The notes: generated from the sequence alone by a model not told the origin. A stretch of DNA of 64,000 nt from an uncultured Bacteroidales bacterium (GCA_949289565.1 CASEOO010000029.1:1-64000), one strand, 5' to 3'. Positions 37,899-47,739 are shown, counted from the stretch's first letter. Made by a program: numbers and translations.

Positions 37899-38835
37899 TT
37901 ATTGTCGGTTTAACGACTTCTTTCCTTTGTCTGTAAGGCGGTATTTCTGTTTTGGATGACTGGGCTGTTCGGGATAAATAGGTTCTAACAACCCTGTTTC
38001 AAGAGCAGGTTTTAGATATTCTTTTGAAAAATAACTGCGGTTTTTCAGTTGGAGCAGATCCATTATTTCTTTAACTGAAAGAGTTGCGTTGCCTACGATT
38101 TCAAGAAGGGATTGAACCTGTGTGGTGCTTATGTGGTACTTATGTGGTACTTGTACGGTGCTTATGCGGTTATTCTCTCCATATCGGAATACAAGCACGA
38201 CAAAGCCGTTTCCCAACCTGTATTCCGGCTCCGGAAGTCCTGCCTTCTGGCATTCGTCCATCATAAGACTGATGCCGCGTCCCCAGTTCTCCAGCATCTT
38301 ACGCTTATACAATATGGTAGCGATTAACGGGTTTTGAGGCTCGGAACAATGTTCGCTTTTCATTTTTTCCATGTCCCAATCGTGAGGAAATGCACCGGGA
38401 TTTTCAATCTCAACACGGTCATCGTAAATGGCATGTGGCCTGCGGCATCGTGGTCGTAACGCTTTCCACCCGCATATAAGGTCGCCCCTTGTAGGAGAAC
38501 GGGCGGTTAAGCCTTGTATCCTCCACATGCAGGGCAATGACTTTCCTGTCACTGTCAGGAAGCGGCACATAGAATATTTGCACCGCCGCTGCCGGCTCCA
38601 GACGACTGATAGCATCCGCAATGTTGCGCTTGGTCGTGTCCGCAACCTCCTGACCGATGATTTTCTTTCTGTCGTTGATGCCGAACAGCACAGTTCCTCC
38701 CTCCTTATTCAGAAAGGCGCACAATGTTTCCATACCTCGTTCCAACTGTCCGGTAGATTCCTTGAATTCAATCTTATCTGTTTCGGTATCTGAGGCTATC
38801 AGGTCTTTTATATCATCCAATGTCTCTAATTTCAT
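37899..38835 (-). pseudogene. AlbA_2-domain ATP-binding regulator, internally deleted
   Basis: Two frames make up one broken gene of the COG2865 family (putative DNA-binding plus GHKL-type ATPase). The N-terminal part (from 38835) holds the AlbA_2 domain: DKIEFKESTGQLERGMETLC, FLNKEGGTVLFGINDRKKI. After VESVTTTMP at about 38440 it loses frame. The C-terminal part resumes as AIYDDRVEIENPGAFPHDW, ILYKRKMLENWGRGI, then a winged-helix tail ending at 37899. The central 150-200 residues expected between them are missing, so this is deletion plus frameshift, not a simple sequencing slip. Confidence 0.8.
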
Positions 38836-38932
38836 TTGTAAAATGATATGTTTGATTATTTTTACAAAATTACAAAAAATGCAGGAGATACGGACAGCAC
38901 TATAGTTTGATTCAATTTCGGATGAATAGAAA

Positions 38933-38973
38933 TAAAAAATGCAGTAACTTTATGATAAACATAGAGTTACTGC
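38933..38973 (-). terminator. Terminator downstream of tRNA-Asp
   Basis: GCAGTAACTTTATG (38941-38954) pairs with CATAGAGTTACTGC (38960-38973) with one mismatch. On the minus strand it is followed by ATTTTTTATTT, so it ends the leftward tRNA transcript. Confidence 0.8.
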
Positions 38974-38983
38974 AAAATTTCTG

Positions 38984-39057
38984 CGGTGCGGACGGGACTC
39001 GAACCCGCGACCCCCGGCGTGACAGGCCGGTATTCTAACCAGCTGAACTACCGCACC
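38984..39057 (-). tRNA. tRNA-Asp (anticodon GTC)
   Basis: A 74-nt cloverleaf: acceptor GGTGCGG/CCGCACC, D arm with AGTTCAGCTGGTTAGAAT, anticodon stem-loop CGGCCTGTCACGCCG with GTC, and T arm GCGGGTTCGAGTCCCGT. The 3' CCA is not encoded. It has its own promoter (39110-39140) and terminator. Decayed foreign-looking genes lie on its downstream side. Confidence 0.97.
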
Positions 39058-39109
39058 ATATTAAAGAACTTGTCTATGCTTTCTGAGGGGTTTTCCTCGA
39101 TTGCGGATG

Positions 39110-39140
39110 CAAAGATAGGCAAAATTTCTGACCCTCCAAA
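39110..39140 (-). promoter_or_regulatory. tRNA-Asp promoter
   Basis: On the minus strand TTTG (39140-39137), exactly 19 nt, then TATCTTTG (39117-39110). This is a textbook Bacteroidetes promoter, with a start about 46 nt before the mature tRNA. Confidence 0.8.
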
Positions 39141-39174
39141 TTTTTTTTGAAAAATATGTAAAATTTGAAGACCT

Positions 39175-39218
39175 TAAAAAGAAACAGTTCCAGTAGATTT
39201 TCAAATCTGCCGGAACTG
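39175..39218 (-). terminator. Terminator of hsp20
   Basis: CAGTTCC-a-GTAGATTT (39185-39200) pairs with AAATCTGC-c-GGAACTG (39203-39218). On the minus strand the stem is followed by TTTCTTTTT. It lies about 86 nt beyond the hsp20 stop. Confidence 0.75.
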
Positions 39219-39303
39219 CAATGATTCCATTTATCTTTAGTCTGACTGAAATTCAGCGAAATTATTCAGCCAGGAATTGTACCTGGCGTGTTGATTTCTG
39301 CAC

Positions 39304-39732
39304 TTATTCGATGTCAATGACTCTCTTGTTGTCCTCAGGTTTTGCTTTCTCGACCTTAGGGATGATGACATTCAGCACTCCGTGCTCGACTTTCGCGCTG
39401 ATCTTGTCTCTCTGGACATCGTCAGGCAGAACCATAGTCTGCTGGAATTTGCTGTAAGAGAATTCGCGGCGCAGATAGTGGCCGTTCTTTTTCTCATCCT
39501 TCTCGTCGACCTTCTTTTCCATCTCGATGGCCAGGTTTCCGTTCTCATCGATATGGACTTTGAAGTCTTCTTTCTTCATGCCTGGGGCGGCCACTTCGAT
39601 TTCGTAGCTGTTTTCGTTTTCTAATACGTTGATGGCAGGTGCAGTGGCATTTGTTCTGACCATCCAGTCGTTATCAAAGAAATCATTGAAAATGTCAGGC
39701 AGCCAAGTCTGGTTTCTTCTAACAGGTACCAT
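39304..39732 (-). CDS. Small heat shock protein, Hsp20/IbpA family
   Basis: Protein of 142 aa. The alpha-crystallin domain spans about residues 30-135 with SYEIEVAAPGMKKEDFKVHI, REFSYSKFQQTMVLPDDV and the signature KVEHGVLNVIIPK; a short C-terminal tail RVIDIE carries the I-x-I-like motif. It binds unfolding proteins and keeps them soluble. It is a single-gene unit, divergent from uvrA. A palindrome at 39777-39790 lies upstream of its putative -7 box. Confidence 0.93.
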   Translation of the reverse strand: MVPVRRNQTWLPDIFNDFFDNDWMVRTNATAPAINVLENENSYEIEVAAPGMKKEDFKVHIDENGNLAIEMEKKVDEKDEKKNGHYLRREFSYSKFQQTMVLPDDVQRDKISAKVEHGVLNVIIPKVEKAKPEDNKRVIDIE

Positions 39733-39762
39733 AATTTTATCTCCTATAATTTTTAATAGTTC

Positions 39763-39811
39763 TAAATATAATTCCCAGGGCGTCAGCCCTTTGTACTTTT
39801 TTTAAGTACGG
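39763..39811 (-). promoter_or_regulatory. hsp20 upstream region with palindrome
   Basis: On the minus strand TATATTTA (39770-39763) resembles a -7 box. Just upstream is the palindrome AGGGC-GTCA-GCCCT (39777-39790), where a -33 spacer would be, and then a second hairpin GTACTT/AAGTAC (about 39793-39810). A repressor or stress-sigma site is possible; nothing identifies it. Confidence 0.35.
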
Positions 39812-39934
39812 CTAAGGAAATATCAATTGCCGTGCCGCAGGCAGTTCATGCCTTAAAACCATGAAAAAAAGAAAATATGTCACAGCAGATTGCCAAAATG
39901 TCCGTTCCAGTGTGTCAGAATGTCTGAAAAACAT

Positions 39935-39942
39935 TATATTTG
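39935..39942 (+). promoter_or_regulatory. uvrA -7 promoter box
   Basis: TATATTTG fits TAnnTTTG, with a weak TGTG at the -33 distance. The predicted start is about 15 nt before the uvrA ATG. Confidence 0.45.
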
Positions 39943-39963
39943 ACATAGATTTCTAGAGAGAAT

Positions 39964-42804
39964 ATGAGTGAAGAAGGAAATATATTGATAAAGGGAGCGA
40001 AGGTAAACAACCTGAAGAATGTGACAGTGGAGATTCCTCGCGGCCAGTTTGTCGTCATCACCGGCATTTCCGGGTCAGGAAAGTCTTCGCTGGCATTCGA
40101 TACATTGTTTGCTGAAGGACAGAGACGTTTTGCCGAAAGCCTCTCGTCTTATGCCAGGCAGTTTCTGGGCAGAATGGTGAAGCCAGATGTTGAACTGATA
40201 GAGGGAATTCCTCCGGCGATAGCCATAGAACAGAAAGTGAACACCAGGAATCCGCGCTCCACTGTGGCTACCAGCACAGAAATCTATGACTATCTCAGGA
40301 TAATATTTGCCAGAATTGGCCGGACTTACTCGCCGGTGTCAGGCGTGGAAGTGAAGTGCCATACGGCAAATGATGTATTGGAATATATTTTTTCGGCAAA
40401 AGCCAGCACCTTATATATATTGTCCGACCTGAAATGGAATGAAAGGGAGGACAAAGTGGAGCTTATGCTTTCTTTGAAGGAGGAGGGATATTCCAGATTC
40501 TGGTCCGGCGGGCAAATTCTGCGCATAGAGGAAATGATGCGCCAGGCTGAAGCGGGAGACTATCCTGAGAATCTTTATCTCCTTGTGGACCGGCTGAAGA
40601 TGCCTGGAGAAGATGGCGCACAGATGTCGGAGACAGAGAAAACAGATTTGGACACGCGTCTTCGCTCATCCATCTCCACTGCATTTGACAAGGGAGACGG
40701 AATCATATATATTAAGGCAGATGATGCAGAGCTTCGTCAGTTTGTCAATAGATTCGAAGCAGACGGAATGACTTTCCAGGAGCCTGACGAGTACATGTTC
40801 AGCTTCAACAGCCCTTTGGGTGCATGTCCGGACTGCGGCGGACTTGGCCAGATCATCGGAGTCAGTGAGGATTTGGTCATCCCGGACAAAAGCAAGAGTA
40901 TATATGACGGTGCGATAGCTTGCTGGAGAGGGGAGAAGATGAGCTGGTTCAAGGACCAGATGGTGAAAAACGCATATAAGCACGGGCTCTCAGTATTCGA
41001 GCCATACTGCCATCTATCAGATGAAGAGAAATCTCTGGTATGGAATGGCTTCAAGGCCGATACGGAGGAGGAGTCCATAGTCGGTCTTAACGAATTTTTC
41101 AAATGGGTCGAATCGAATAAGTACAAGATACAGTACAAATATATGCTCAGCCGCTATTCAGGGAGGACAGTCTGCCGTGCCTGCGGCGGGAGCCGTCTCA
41201 GAAAAGATGCGCTTTATGTTAAGGTGGGAGGCAAGAACATTCATGAACTTCTATGTATGAATGTTGACCAGCTGTATGATTTTTTCACCCGCCTGGAGTT
41301 GTCTGCCTATGAAAAAAATGTCGTGTCTAAGGCTGTGGACGAGATTCTGTCGAGGCTTCAGTATATCAAGGATGTCGGCTTGTCTTATCTGACATTGAAC
41401 AGGACATCCAATACATTGTCCGGAGGCGAGAGCCAGAGGATAAACTTGGTGACAGCACTGGGCAGTTCGCTGGTCGGGTCCATGTACATACTGGATGAGC
41501 CAAGCATAGGACTTCATCCGCGCGATACTGCCAGGCTTATTTCTGTGCTGCAGAAGCTCAGGGATATAGGAAATACGGTAGTAGTTGTCGAACATGACGA
41601 GGAGATCATGAAGGCGGCGGACATGCTGATAGATATAGGGCCGCGGGCAGGGGTCAACGGCGGGCAAATTGTTTTTCAAGGAAGGCTCGGAACGCATGCC
41701 AGCAGGGAAGACATAGACAAGTCCTTGACTTTGCAGTATTTGTCAGGGGAGAGATCCAGATATGTCAGGGAAAAGCGTCAGCCGGCGTATTCGATAAAAG
41801 TCGAAGGGGCGATGGAGCACAACCTGAAAAACATAGATGTGGCATTCCCGCTGGGTGTACTGACTGTCGTGACAGGGGTGAGCGGAAGCGGAAAGTCCTC
41901 GCTTGTAGGAGATATCCTTTACCCTGCGCTATTCAGGCAGATCAATCATACAGGTTCCGCTCCTGGCATCTTCCGCCGTCTCTCCGGCAATATTGACAGG
42001 ATCACACAGGTAGAATATGTCGACCAGAATCCTATAGGAAAGAGCTCACGCTCCAATGCGGTTACATACTTGAAAGTTTATGATGATATCAGGAAGCTGC
42101 TCTCCGAGCAGCAATATGCGAAAATCAACGGCTATACTCCATCTCATTTCTCATTCAATATCGATGGCGGCCGCTGTCCGGAGTGCCAGGGAGAAGGTTT
42201 TGTAAAGATAGAGATGCAGTTCATGGCGGATGTTACCATGGTGTGTGAAGCATGTGGAGGGAAACGCTTCAAGCCTGATATACTGGAAGTGAAATATAAA
42301 GGGAAAAATATCGATGATATTCTGAACATGAGCGTGGAAGAGGCAGTGGAGTTTTTCTCTTCGCAGCCAGAACCGGCTGTGAAGAAAATTGCCGAGAGGC
42401 TTCAGCCTTTAGTGGATGTCGGCCTGTCATATATCAAGCTGGGACAGAGCAGCAGCACTCTGAGCGGGGGTGAAAGCCAGAGGATAAAATTGGCATATTT
42501 CCTGTCTATGAATGATGTCCAGCCGAAGAACAAAGATAATCATATACTTTTCATTTTTGATGAACCTACTACAGGACTGCATTTCTATGACGTAGAAAAA
42601 CTCCTCCGGTCATTTGATGCTTTGCTGTCCAAAGGCCATTCGATAGTGGTCGTGGAGCATAATCCTGATGTAATCAAGGCTGCAGACTGGGTGATCGACC
42701 TCGGTCCGGATGCCGGAGATGAAGGTGGACAGGTCGTTTTCGAGGGGACGCCTGAGGACCTGATGAAATATGGAAATACTTATACAGCTAAATATCTAAA
42801 ATAA
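39964..42804 (+). CDS. uvrA: Excinuclease ABC subunit UvrA
   Basis: Protein of 946 aa, full length. It is the damage sensor of nucleotide excision repair and loads UvrB. Walker A motifs [13 protein letters not shown] and [13 protein letters not shown], signatures [11 protein letters not shown] and [11 protein letters not shown], Walker [13 protein letters not shown] and [12 protein letters not shown], and zinc-finger pairs ([32 protein letters not shown]) are all present, as is the region expected to hold the UvrB-binding insert. It lies 7 bp upstream of waaA, so the two are probably co-transcribed. Confidence 0.97.
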   Translation: MSEEGNILIKGAKVNNLKNVTVEIPRGQFVVITGISGSGKSSLAFDTLFAEGQRRFAESLSSYARQFLGRMVKPDVELIEGIPPAIAIEQKVNTRNPRSTVATSTEIYDYLRIIFARIGRTYSPVSGVEVKCHTANDVLEYIFSAKASTLYILSDLKWNEREDKVELMLSLKEEGYSRFWSGGQILRIEEMMRQAEAGDYPENLYLLVDRLKMPGEDGAQMSETEKTDLDTRLRSSISTAFDKGDGIIYIKADDAELRQFVNRFEADGMTFQEPDEYMFSFNSPLGACPDCGGLGQIIGVSEDLVIPDKSKSIYDGAIACWRGEKMSWFKDQMVKNAYKHGLSVFEPYCHLSDEEKSLVWNGFKADTEEESIVGLNEFFKWVESNKYKIQYKYMLSRYSGRTVCRACGGSRLRKDALYVKVGGKNIHELLCMNVDQLYDFFTRLELSAYEKNVVSKAVDEILSRLQYIKDVGLSYLTLNRTSNTLSGGESQRINLVTALGSSLVGSMYILDEPSIGLHPRDTARLISVLQKLRDIGNTVVVVEHDEEIMKAADMLIDIGPRAGVNGGQIVFQGRLGTHASREDIDKSLTLQYLSGERSRYVREKRQPAYSIKVEGAMEHNLKNIDVAFPLGVLTVVTGVSGSGKSSLVGDILYPALFRQINHTGSAPGIFRRLSGNIDRITQVEYVDQNPIGKSSRSNAVTYLKVYDDIRKLLSEQQYAKINGYTPSHFSFNIDGGRCPECQGEGFVKIEMQFMADVTMVCEACGGKRFKPDILEVKYKGKNIDDILNMSVEEAVEFFSSQPEPAVKKIAERLQPLVDVGLSYIKLGQSSSTLSGGESQRIKLAYFLSMNDVQPKNKDNHILFIFDEPTTGLHFYDVEKLLRSFDALLSKGHSIVVVEHNPDVIKAADWVIDLGPDAGDEGGQVVFEGTPEDLMKYGNTYTAKYLK

Positions 42805-42811
42805 TTCTGTT

Positions 42812-44077
42812 ATGTACACTTTTCTGATATATATAGCATCTTTGGTGCTCAAAGTGGCGGCGCTGTGGAATGACAAGCTGCGTCTGTTCGTCGATGGACG
42901 CAAGCATGTGCTTTCAAGGATAGAAGAGGCGGTGAAAGGCTATGACGGCATAATATGGTTTCATGTAGCTTCCATGGGAGAGTTCGAGGAGGCAAGGCCT
43001 GTCATTGAGGAAGTCCGTCGGCGCTATCCTCAAAGAAAAATTCTGCTCACGTTCTTTTCCCCGTCCGGTTATGAGCACAGGAAAAACTGGAAAGTGGTGG
43101 ACTGGGTGTTCTATCTCCCGCTTGATACATGGTTCAATGCCAGAAAGTTTGTCCGGACAGTGCGTCCGTCTGTGGCAGTGTTCACGATAGGGGAGTTCTG
43201 GTTCAATTATTTGGGCCAGCTGCGCAGAAATCATGTAGATACGTATATCGCGTCATTGCTTGCATCCAAGGATTCCCCTTACCTGAAATGGTATGGCTGG
43301 CCTTACAGGAACGCGCTCAGGACAGTGTACAAGCGTGTTATGGTGAAAAATGCAGAGACTAAGGCCGCTCTTGAAAAATTCGGATGCAGGAATGTGGAAG
43401 TGACAGGAGATGCACGTTTCGACAGGGTGATGAAGATCGCTTCTGAAGACTGGCATGACAGGATTGTCGAGGCATGGGCAGGGGGCGTGAAAGTGGCTGT
43501 AGCCGGAAGTACGAGTTCCAGGGACGATGAACTTTTCATTTCACTGCTTAAAGATTATCCGGAAGATAAATTCATGTTCGTGCCGCATGAGCTGGACGAG
43601 GGGCCTATAAAGCATATTCTGGATTCTGCAGCAGGGAGAGCTGTCTTGTACTCCGATGCTGAGTATTTATTCTCGTCTGGTGCTCCTGAAAATGCAAAGG
43701 CTGGCATGATAGAGACTATAAATAATGCGCAAGTGCTGGTCGTCAATAAAATAGGTATGCTTTCCCGTCTTTACAGGTACGGATGGTGTGCACTTATAGG
43801 AGGAGGCTTTATAAATCTCCCTCACAGCGTGATGGAGGCTGCAGTATATGGAATGCCTGTAGCTATGGGGCCTCAGTATCATAAGAACAATCAGTTTGTT
43901 GACTTAATGAAGCTGGGGGCCGCTGATCCTGTGGAGACTGAGGCGGACATACATGCATGGTTTTCGAAGTACCACCAGAATGCGGCGATGTTGGAGCAGG
44001 CCAGGAAAATCACGGAAGAATATTGCAAGAAGAATGCAGGCGCCACCAATAGAATATCTGATATCATAATGGGCTGA
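42812..44077 (+). CDS. waaA: 3-deoxy-D-manno-octulosonic acid (Kdo) transferase
   Basis: Protein of 421 aa with an N-terminal membrane anchor (FLIYIASLVLKVAALW). It adds Kdo to lipid A. The catalytic glutamate lies in IWFHVASMGEFEEARPVIEE (about residues 49-68), and KILLTFFSPSGYEHRKN, VKNAETKAALEKFG and the C-terminal ALIGGGFINLPHSVMEAAVYGMPVAMGP nucleotide-sugar site fit GT30 glycosyltransferases. It starts 7 bp after uvrA and ends 4 bp from the convergent lipoprotein gene, with no terminator between. Confidence 0.94.
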   Translation: MYTFLIYIASLVLKVAALWNDKLRLFVDGRKHVLSRIEEAVKGYDGIIWFHVASMGEFEEARPVIEEVRRRYPQRKILLTFFSPSGYEHRKNWKVVDWVFYLPLDTWFNARKFVRTVRPSVAVFTIGEFWFNYLGQLRRNHVDTYIASLLASKDSPYLKWYGWPYRNALRTVYKRVMVKNAETKAALEKFGCRNVEVTGDARFDRVMKIASEDWHDRIVEAWAGGVKVAVAGSTSSRDDELFISLLKDYPEDKFMFVPHELDEGPIKHILDSAAGRAVLYSDAEYLFSSGAPENAKAGMIETINNAQVLVVNKIGMLSRLYRYGWCALIGGGFINLPHSVMEAAVYGMPVAMGPQYHKNNQFVDLMKLGAADPVETEADIHAWFSKYHQNAAMLEQARKITEEYCKKNAGATNRISDIIMG

Positions 44078-44081
44078 CTGC

Positions 44082-45647
44082 TCAGTCGATGACCAGAACG
44101 ACGAGCTCCTCGTCATTCACAGGATACCCTGCTTCCATATACAGCAAGCCAGTTCCTCTCGCTTTTGTATATATGGTTACGCTTTTCCCGTCATCGCTGA
44201 TCCTGTAATCATAGATGCCTCTGGATTTGTCGTATTCCAGTTCTTCTCTTCCTATGTCGAATGGCGTGTCTTCTGGAAAATATTCGCACTCAATGCGGAT
44301 GGCGTCACCTTTCCGGCATCTGATGAATTGTCCTGGGAATACTTTCAGGTAGTATGGCAGAAATGCGGCGGTGACTTGGCATTCGGCCGAGCATCTGCTG
44401 TCACCAGCCGCTCTGCAAGTGACAGTGCACAAGCCTTCACTTACTGCTGTCACTTCTCCCCGGTCTGACACTGTGGCGACAGACGGGTCGTCGCTTTCCC
44501 AGACAAGGTCTGCTGAAGTGATATCTCCAGGTGTCAGGAACGTCTGTATCTGCATTTTTTCACCTTCATAAGTGAGGTGTATATCAGTGTAAGACAGTTC
44601 CAGTGTCTGCCCGGAGATTTCCATTCCAGATTTGTCTATACGCCATTCTGTTCCGTCCAGACCATACCCTGCCGGCGATATGCAAATTCTGTATGCAGTA
44701 TTTCTGCAGACATCGAAATTAGACGGGTTCTCTCCCGGATAGAACCGGTATATCAGATATTCTCCAGGCTTGGAATATCCGGAGGAAGAAATGTATTCTG
44801 CCTTGATTTCTATATAAGAGCAAAGTCCCTTTGCAGGCTCGTTTTCAGGAAGAACTTTCTTTTTTTCGTCAGTATTTCCTGGAAGCAAGTCACCTTGCAT
44901 ATTTTCCAGCATGTACAGGCATATTTCTCCGCTGCGCCCGTCTGCATCGGCAGTATTAAGTGCGTCTGCTTCATAGTCTGATCTCAAAAATCCTGAAGGG
45001 AAAAAGTCGAAGGGGTCGCGGATGTGGTTTCTGCTGAAGGGGTATACAGAACGCGGACACCCCTCGACTTGTACACTGCGGATCAGAAATTCCACGTCAT
45101 CATAAAGCCTGCTCCTGTCCACCATGATGTATATTTTGGCCATCAGCCTCTCAAGCTTCACGGAAATCCCGTCACCTGTAGCTCTGACCATTTCTGTCTG
45201 CCCGCTCATAGGAATCCCCAAAGAGTAGTCATCCGGGTAAGCAAGATAATAGCGGATTTCTTTCAGTTCATCTATATTGGAGATATTAAGCGCATATCCG
45301 AAATTGGCGCAGGCGAACACAGAATACATTCCGTTCTTCACCAGGTCTACTTCCCATGTAAATAAATTTTCTCCAGAATTATGGACTCCGTTGAAGTATG
45401 CAGATGCTTCCAAAACTCCGTACTCATTGAATACGAATACGTTGATATCTGATATTTTCATCTCGTCAGGATCAATGGCCCGTGTATCTGGACTCGTGGC
45501 AGAGAGCATTATCGTCTCTTTCTTCATTTCTCCCGGGTACTCTGTCATTACGTCTGAGCATGACTGTATCAATGATGCGCTGGCGATTCCTGTTATCAGC
45601 ATGCCGGCCCATCGTCTTCTTTCCAGTATTTTTTCAGGTTGTCTCAT
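44082..45647 (-). CDS. Fimbria-like lipoprotein with Ig-like (BIG2) domain
   Basis: Protein of 521 aa. The signal peptide ends near SLIQSCSD, giving a lipidated Cys at about residue 30. The N-terminal part (ISDINVFVFNEYGVLEASAYFNG, YSVFACANFGY) resembles the fimbrillin/Mfa2-DUF4906 adhesin group. Residues of about 365-430 form a BIG2 Ig-like domain (ADLVWESDDPSVATVSDRGE, VTAVSEGLCTVTCRAAGD). A last beta domain follows. It is the second gene of a pair, 20 bp after its neighbour. Likely a pilus tip or accessory protein; the exact family is uncertain. Confidence 0.7.
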   Translation of the reverse strand: MRQPEKILERRRWAGMLITGIASASLIQSCSDVMTEYPGEMKKETIMLSATSPDTRAIDPDEMKISDINVFVFNEYGVLEASAYFNGVHNSGENLFTWEVDLVKNGMYSVFACANFGYALNISNIDELKEIRYYLAYPDDYSLGIPMSGQTEMVRATGDGISVKLERLMAKIYIMVDRSRLYDDVEFLIRSVQVEGCPRSVYPFSRNHIRDPFDFFPSGFLRSDYEADALNTADADGRSGEICLYMLENMQGDLLPGNTDEKKKVLPENEPAKGLCSYIEIKAEYISSSGYSKPGEYLIYRFYPGENPSNFDVCRNTAYRICISPAGYGLDGTEWRIDKSGMEISGQTLELSYTDIHLTYEGEKMQIQTFLTPGDITSADLVWESDDPSVATVSDRGEVTAVSEGLCTVTCRAAGDSRCSAECQVTAAFLPYYLKVFPGQFIRCRKGDAIRIECEYFPEDTPFDIGREELEYDKSRGIYDYRISDDGKSVTIYTKARGTGLLYMEAGYPVNDEELVVLVID

Positions 45648-45667
45648 AAATAATGCGGCTTTTCCTC

Positions 45668-46765
45668 TTAAAATTCAATATTTGTCACTGGCAGCTCGCT
45701 CCAAGGTTCAATGTTCCCGTTTATGCTTACTGTTTCTCCCGAGACAGGAACGCACGGGTCTGACACCCCTGTTTTGGTGATGATTATGTCAAAAATATAC
45801 CGGCAATTTCTTCTTATCCCCGAGTGTTCTGCAGTGATGCCGAACTCTCCTTGGTTTATATTCACAGGGTAGTAGTATCTATGTCCGCCAATATCACCTG
45901 CTATTACCAGCCTAGTGAAAGGAGAGCCGGCTGTATCCTTCTCGCTGCTGTTCGGGTAGCAGAAAAGCCTGATGTCTGGCTCAAGTGTTTCCGTGCCTAT
46001 GTCCTGCCCGAATTCCGCGTAGACCATTTCAGGATGTTCAAGGCATTCTGAAGATTCCGCCGGGTATCCGTCGGTATTTATGGGGGCTGACGGCATGCAT
46101 TCTTCATCGTCCATGATTCCTGCAATAGTGTTCACATTTGTGAGATATGCTGATGCATTTCTGAGCATTTCTCCGCTGTATGGCTTCCCGCTGAAGTCGC
46201 ATTTGATGGACCTGATATATATTTCAGATAGCAGCGGTTCGACATTTATTTCGAACGAGCAGTCATTTAAAGCCGATATTCGTGCCATGCCGCACATGAG
46301 AGGTGCGGACGGATCTTCTTTTCTCAGGTCAGAATTCATTTCAACCAAAGTTTCATAAGAGGATATTGAGCTCCATGCATATTCTTCTTTTTGAGGATTA
46401 AGTATCGCAACAGCTATCTTCTTTCCTTTCCTGGAGGCCGCATCAGCAGACATCCATGCTCCTATTTCAGTCCTTTGGTAAGAATCGATCCTTCTGAGAA
46501 GATCGTCATTATAAAAGAAAATATCCAGAGTATTCCCTTCTGCCATCCAGCCAGTCATGCCGGAGCCATGGCTCAGCTTGAAAATCATTTCCATATGAAT
46601 GTCACGCCCTGCAGATATGGGCATGTTTATTTTCTCCTGGCATGAGACGGCAGAAAAAAAGGCCGGAAGCAATACAAGCAAGGCGTTTGCCGAATGGCAG
46701 AAGAAAGATAAGAATAAAATCCGGCCTTTATCCGTCAAAAATCTATGTCGCACTAAATTCCTCAT
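45668..46765 (-). CDS. Fimbrillin-type lipoprotein (Mfa2/FimB-like)
   Basis: Protein of 365 aa. A long N-terminal hydrophobic stretch ends in AFFSAVSCQEK, a lipobox with Cys at about residue 42. NTLDIFFYNDDLLRRIDSYQ, LSEIYIRSIKCDFSGKPY, RLVIAGDIGGHRYYYPVNIN and NCRYIFDIIITKTG, ending NIEPWSELPV, follow the two-domain plan of Bacteroidales fimbrillin anchor proteins. The ATG at 46765 is used (a GTG lies one codon before). A -7 box TAGTTTTG at 46789-46782 gives a very short leader. First gene of the pair. Confidence 0.65.
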   Translation of the reverse strand: MRNLVRHRFLTDKGRILFLSFFCHSANALLVLLPAFFSAVSCQEKINMPISAGRDIHMEMIFKLSHGSGMTGWMAEGNTLDIFFYNDDLLRRIDSYQRTEIGAWMSADAASRKGKKIAVAILNPQKEEYAWSSISSYETLVEMNSDLRKEDPSAPLMCGMARISALNDCSFEINVEPLLSEIYIRSIKCDFSGKPYSGEMLRNASAYLTNVNTIAGIMDDEECMPSAPINTDGYPAESSECLEHPEMVYAEFGQDIGTETLEPDIRLFCYPNSSEKDTAGSPFTRLVIAGDIGGHRYYYPVNINQGEFGITAEHSGIRRNCRYIFDIIITKTGVSDPCVPVSGETVSINGNIEPWSELPVTNIEF

Positions 46766-46781
46766 CACGTTTTCTTTCCCG

Positions 46782-46789
46782 CAAAACTA
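46782..46789 (-). promoter_or_regulatory. Fimbria-like operon -7 promoter box
   Basis: TAGTTTTG on the minus strand fits TAnnTTTG. No TTTG lies at the -33 distance. The predicted start is only about 10 nt from the ATG at 46765. Confidence 0.35.
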
Positions 46790-46923
46790 CAACAAGACAT
46801 TCAAATCGGCAGCTAAAAAAAGAAAAACTTAAAATTTTAGTTTTATCTGTCAAATTTTTAGCTTTTTATTTACTTTCAGCTGTCATTTTTTGTTAATTTT
46901 ATCATTTTATTAAAAAAAATTTT

Positions 46924-46931
46924 TACATTTG
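46924..46931 (+). promoter_or_regulatory. DUF47 gene -7 promoter box
   Basis: TACATTTG fits TAnnTTTG and lies 19 nt before the ATG at 46951. A clear -33 box is not seen; the surrounding sequence is very A/T rich. Confidence 0.4.
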
Positions 46932-46950
46932 GTCATATCAGTGTTTTACT

Positions 46951-47610
46951 ATGACTTTTCTAAGAAGATTCAGGAGATTGATATCTCCACGTACACATTT
47001 CCAGCCGATATTTTCCCAGCAGGTTGCATATATCAGGCAGGCGTCGAAAGCTTTGCTGCAGATGATGAAGACTGATGATATAGCTGAAAGGAAGCGTCTT
47101 GAAAAGGAAGTCAAGGTGTGTGAAATTCAGGGAGACGCCATGCTTACTGAGTTCTATGAGCAGCTTAATGACAAATATGTCTCCATTCTTCACACGTCAG
47201 ACCTGCAGACTGTGGCTATGAACATCGACAACATCCTGGACAATATCAATGATTCTGCGAAAGCTGTGCTTATCTATATGCCTCGCAAGATAGATCTCCA
47301 GCTTGTCGAACTTGCCGAATATATTTGCGCTGAGGCTGATGCCATGTCTACTATCGTGACCGGTATGGATGAAATGAGGAAGAAGTTTTCAGAGATGACT
47401 ATTCAGTGTGACCGGATCACAGAGCTTGAACATGCTGCCGATGATACATACGAGGAGTATGTAGGATATATTTTCCAGAATCAGACAGATGCCATTGAAT
47501 TGATGAAATCGAAAAACATTGCAGAAATGCTTGAGGCTACGACGGATACTGCCAAGGTTTTTTCAGATCATATCAGGAAGCTTTTGCTCAGGTATGTGGT
47601 AGAAAGATGA
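46951..47610 (+). CDS. DUF47-family PhoU-like protein
   Basis: Protein of 219 aa, all helical, of the DUF47 (PhoU-related) family that accompanies Pit phosphate transporters. It has acidic metal-binding helices ERKRLEKEVKVCEIQGDAML, MNIDNILDNINDSAKAVLIY and ITELEHAADDTYEEYVGY. No Pit gene follows; the next gene is nqrF on the other strand beyond a terminator. So it is either an orphan or acts with a transporter elsewhere. Confidence 0.88.
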   Translation: MTFLRRFRRLISPRTHFQPIFSQQVAYIRQASKALLQMMKTDDIAERKRLEKEVKVCEIQGDAMLTEFYEQLNDKYVSILHTSDLQTVAMNIDNILDNINDSAKAVLIYMPRKIDLQLVELAEYICAEADAMSTIVTGMDEMRKKFSEMTIQCDRITELEHAADDTYEEYVGYIFQNQTDAIELMKSKNIAEMLEATTDTAKVFSDHIRKLLLRYVVER

Positions 47611-47700
47611 CTTTATGCCCGGTCTCATGGACAAACGGGAGAGATAAATAATCCTGATAAAAGCAAATCAGCAGAAAGAAAAAATATCATTTCTGAATAT

Positions 47701-47739
47701 AATAGTAAAAGCCCCTGATTTTCAGGGGCTTTTACTATT
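47701..47739. terminator. Bidirectional terminator
   Basis: AATAGTAAAAGCCCCTGA (47701-47718) pairs perfectly with 47722-47739, an 18-bp stem with a TTT loop and A/T flanks on both sides. It separates the DUF47 gene from the convergent nqr operon. Confidence 0.9.
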
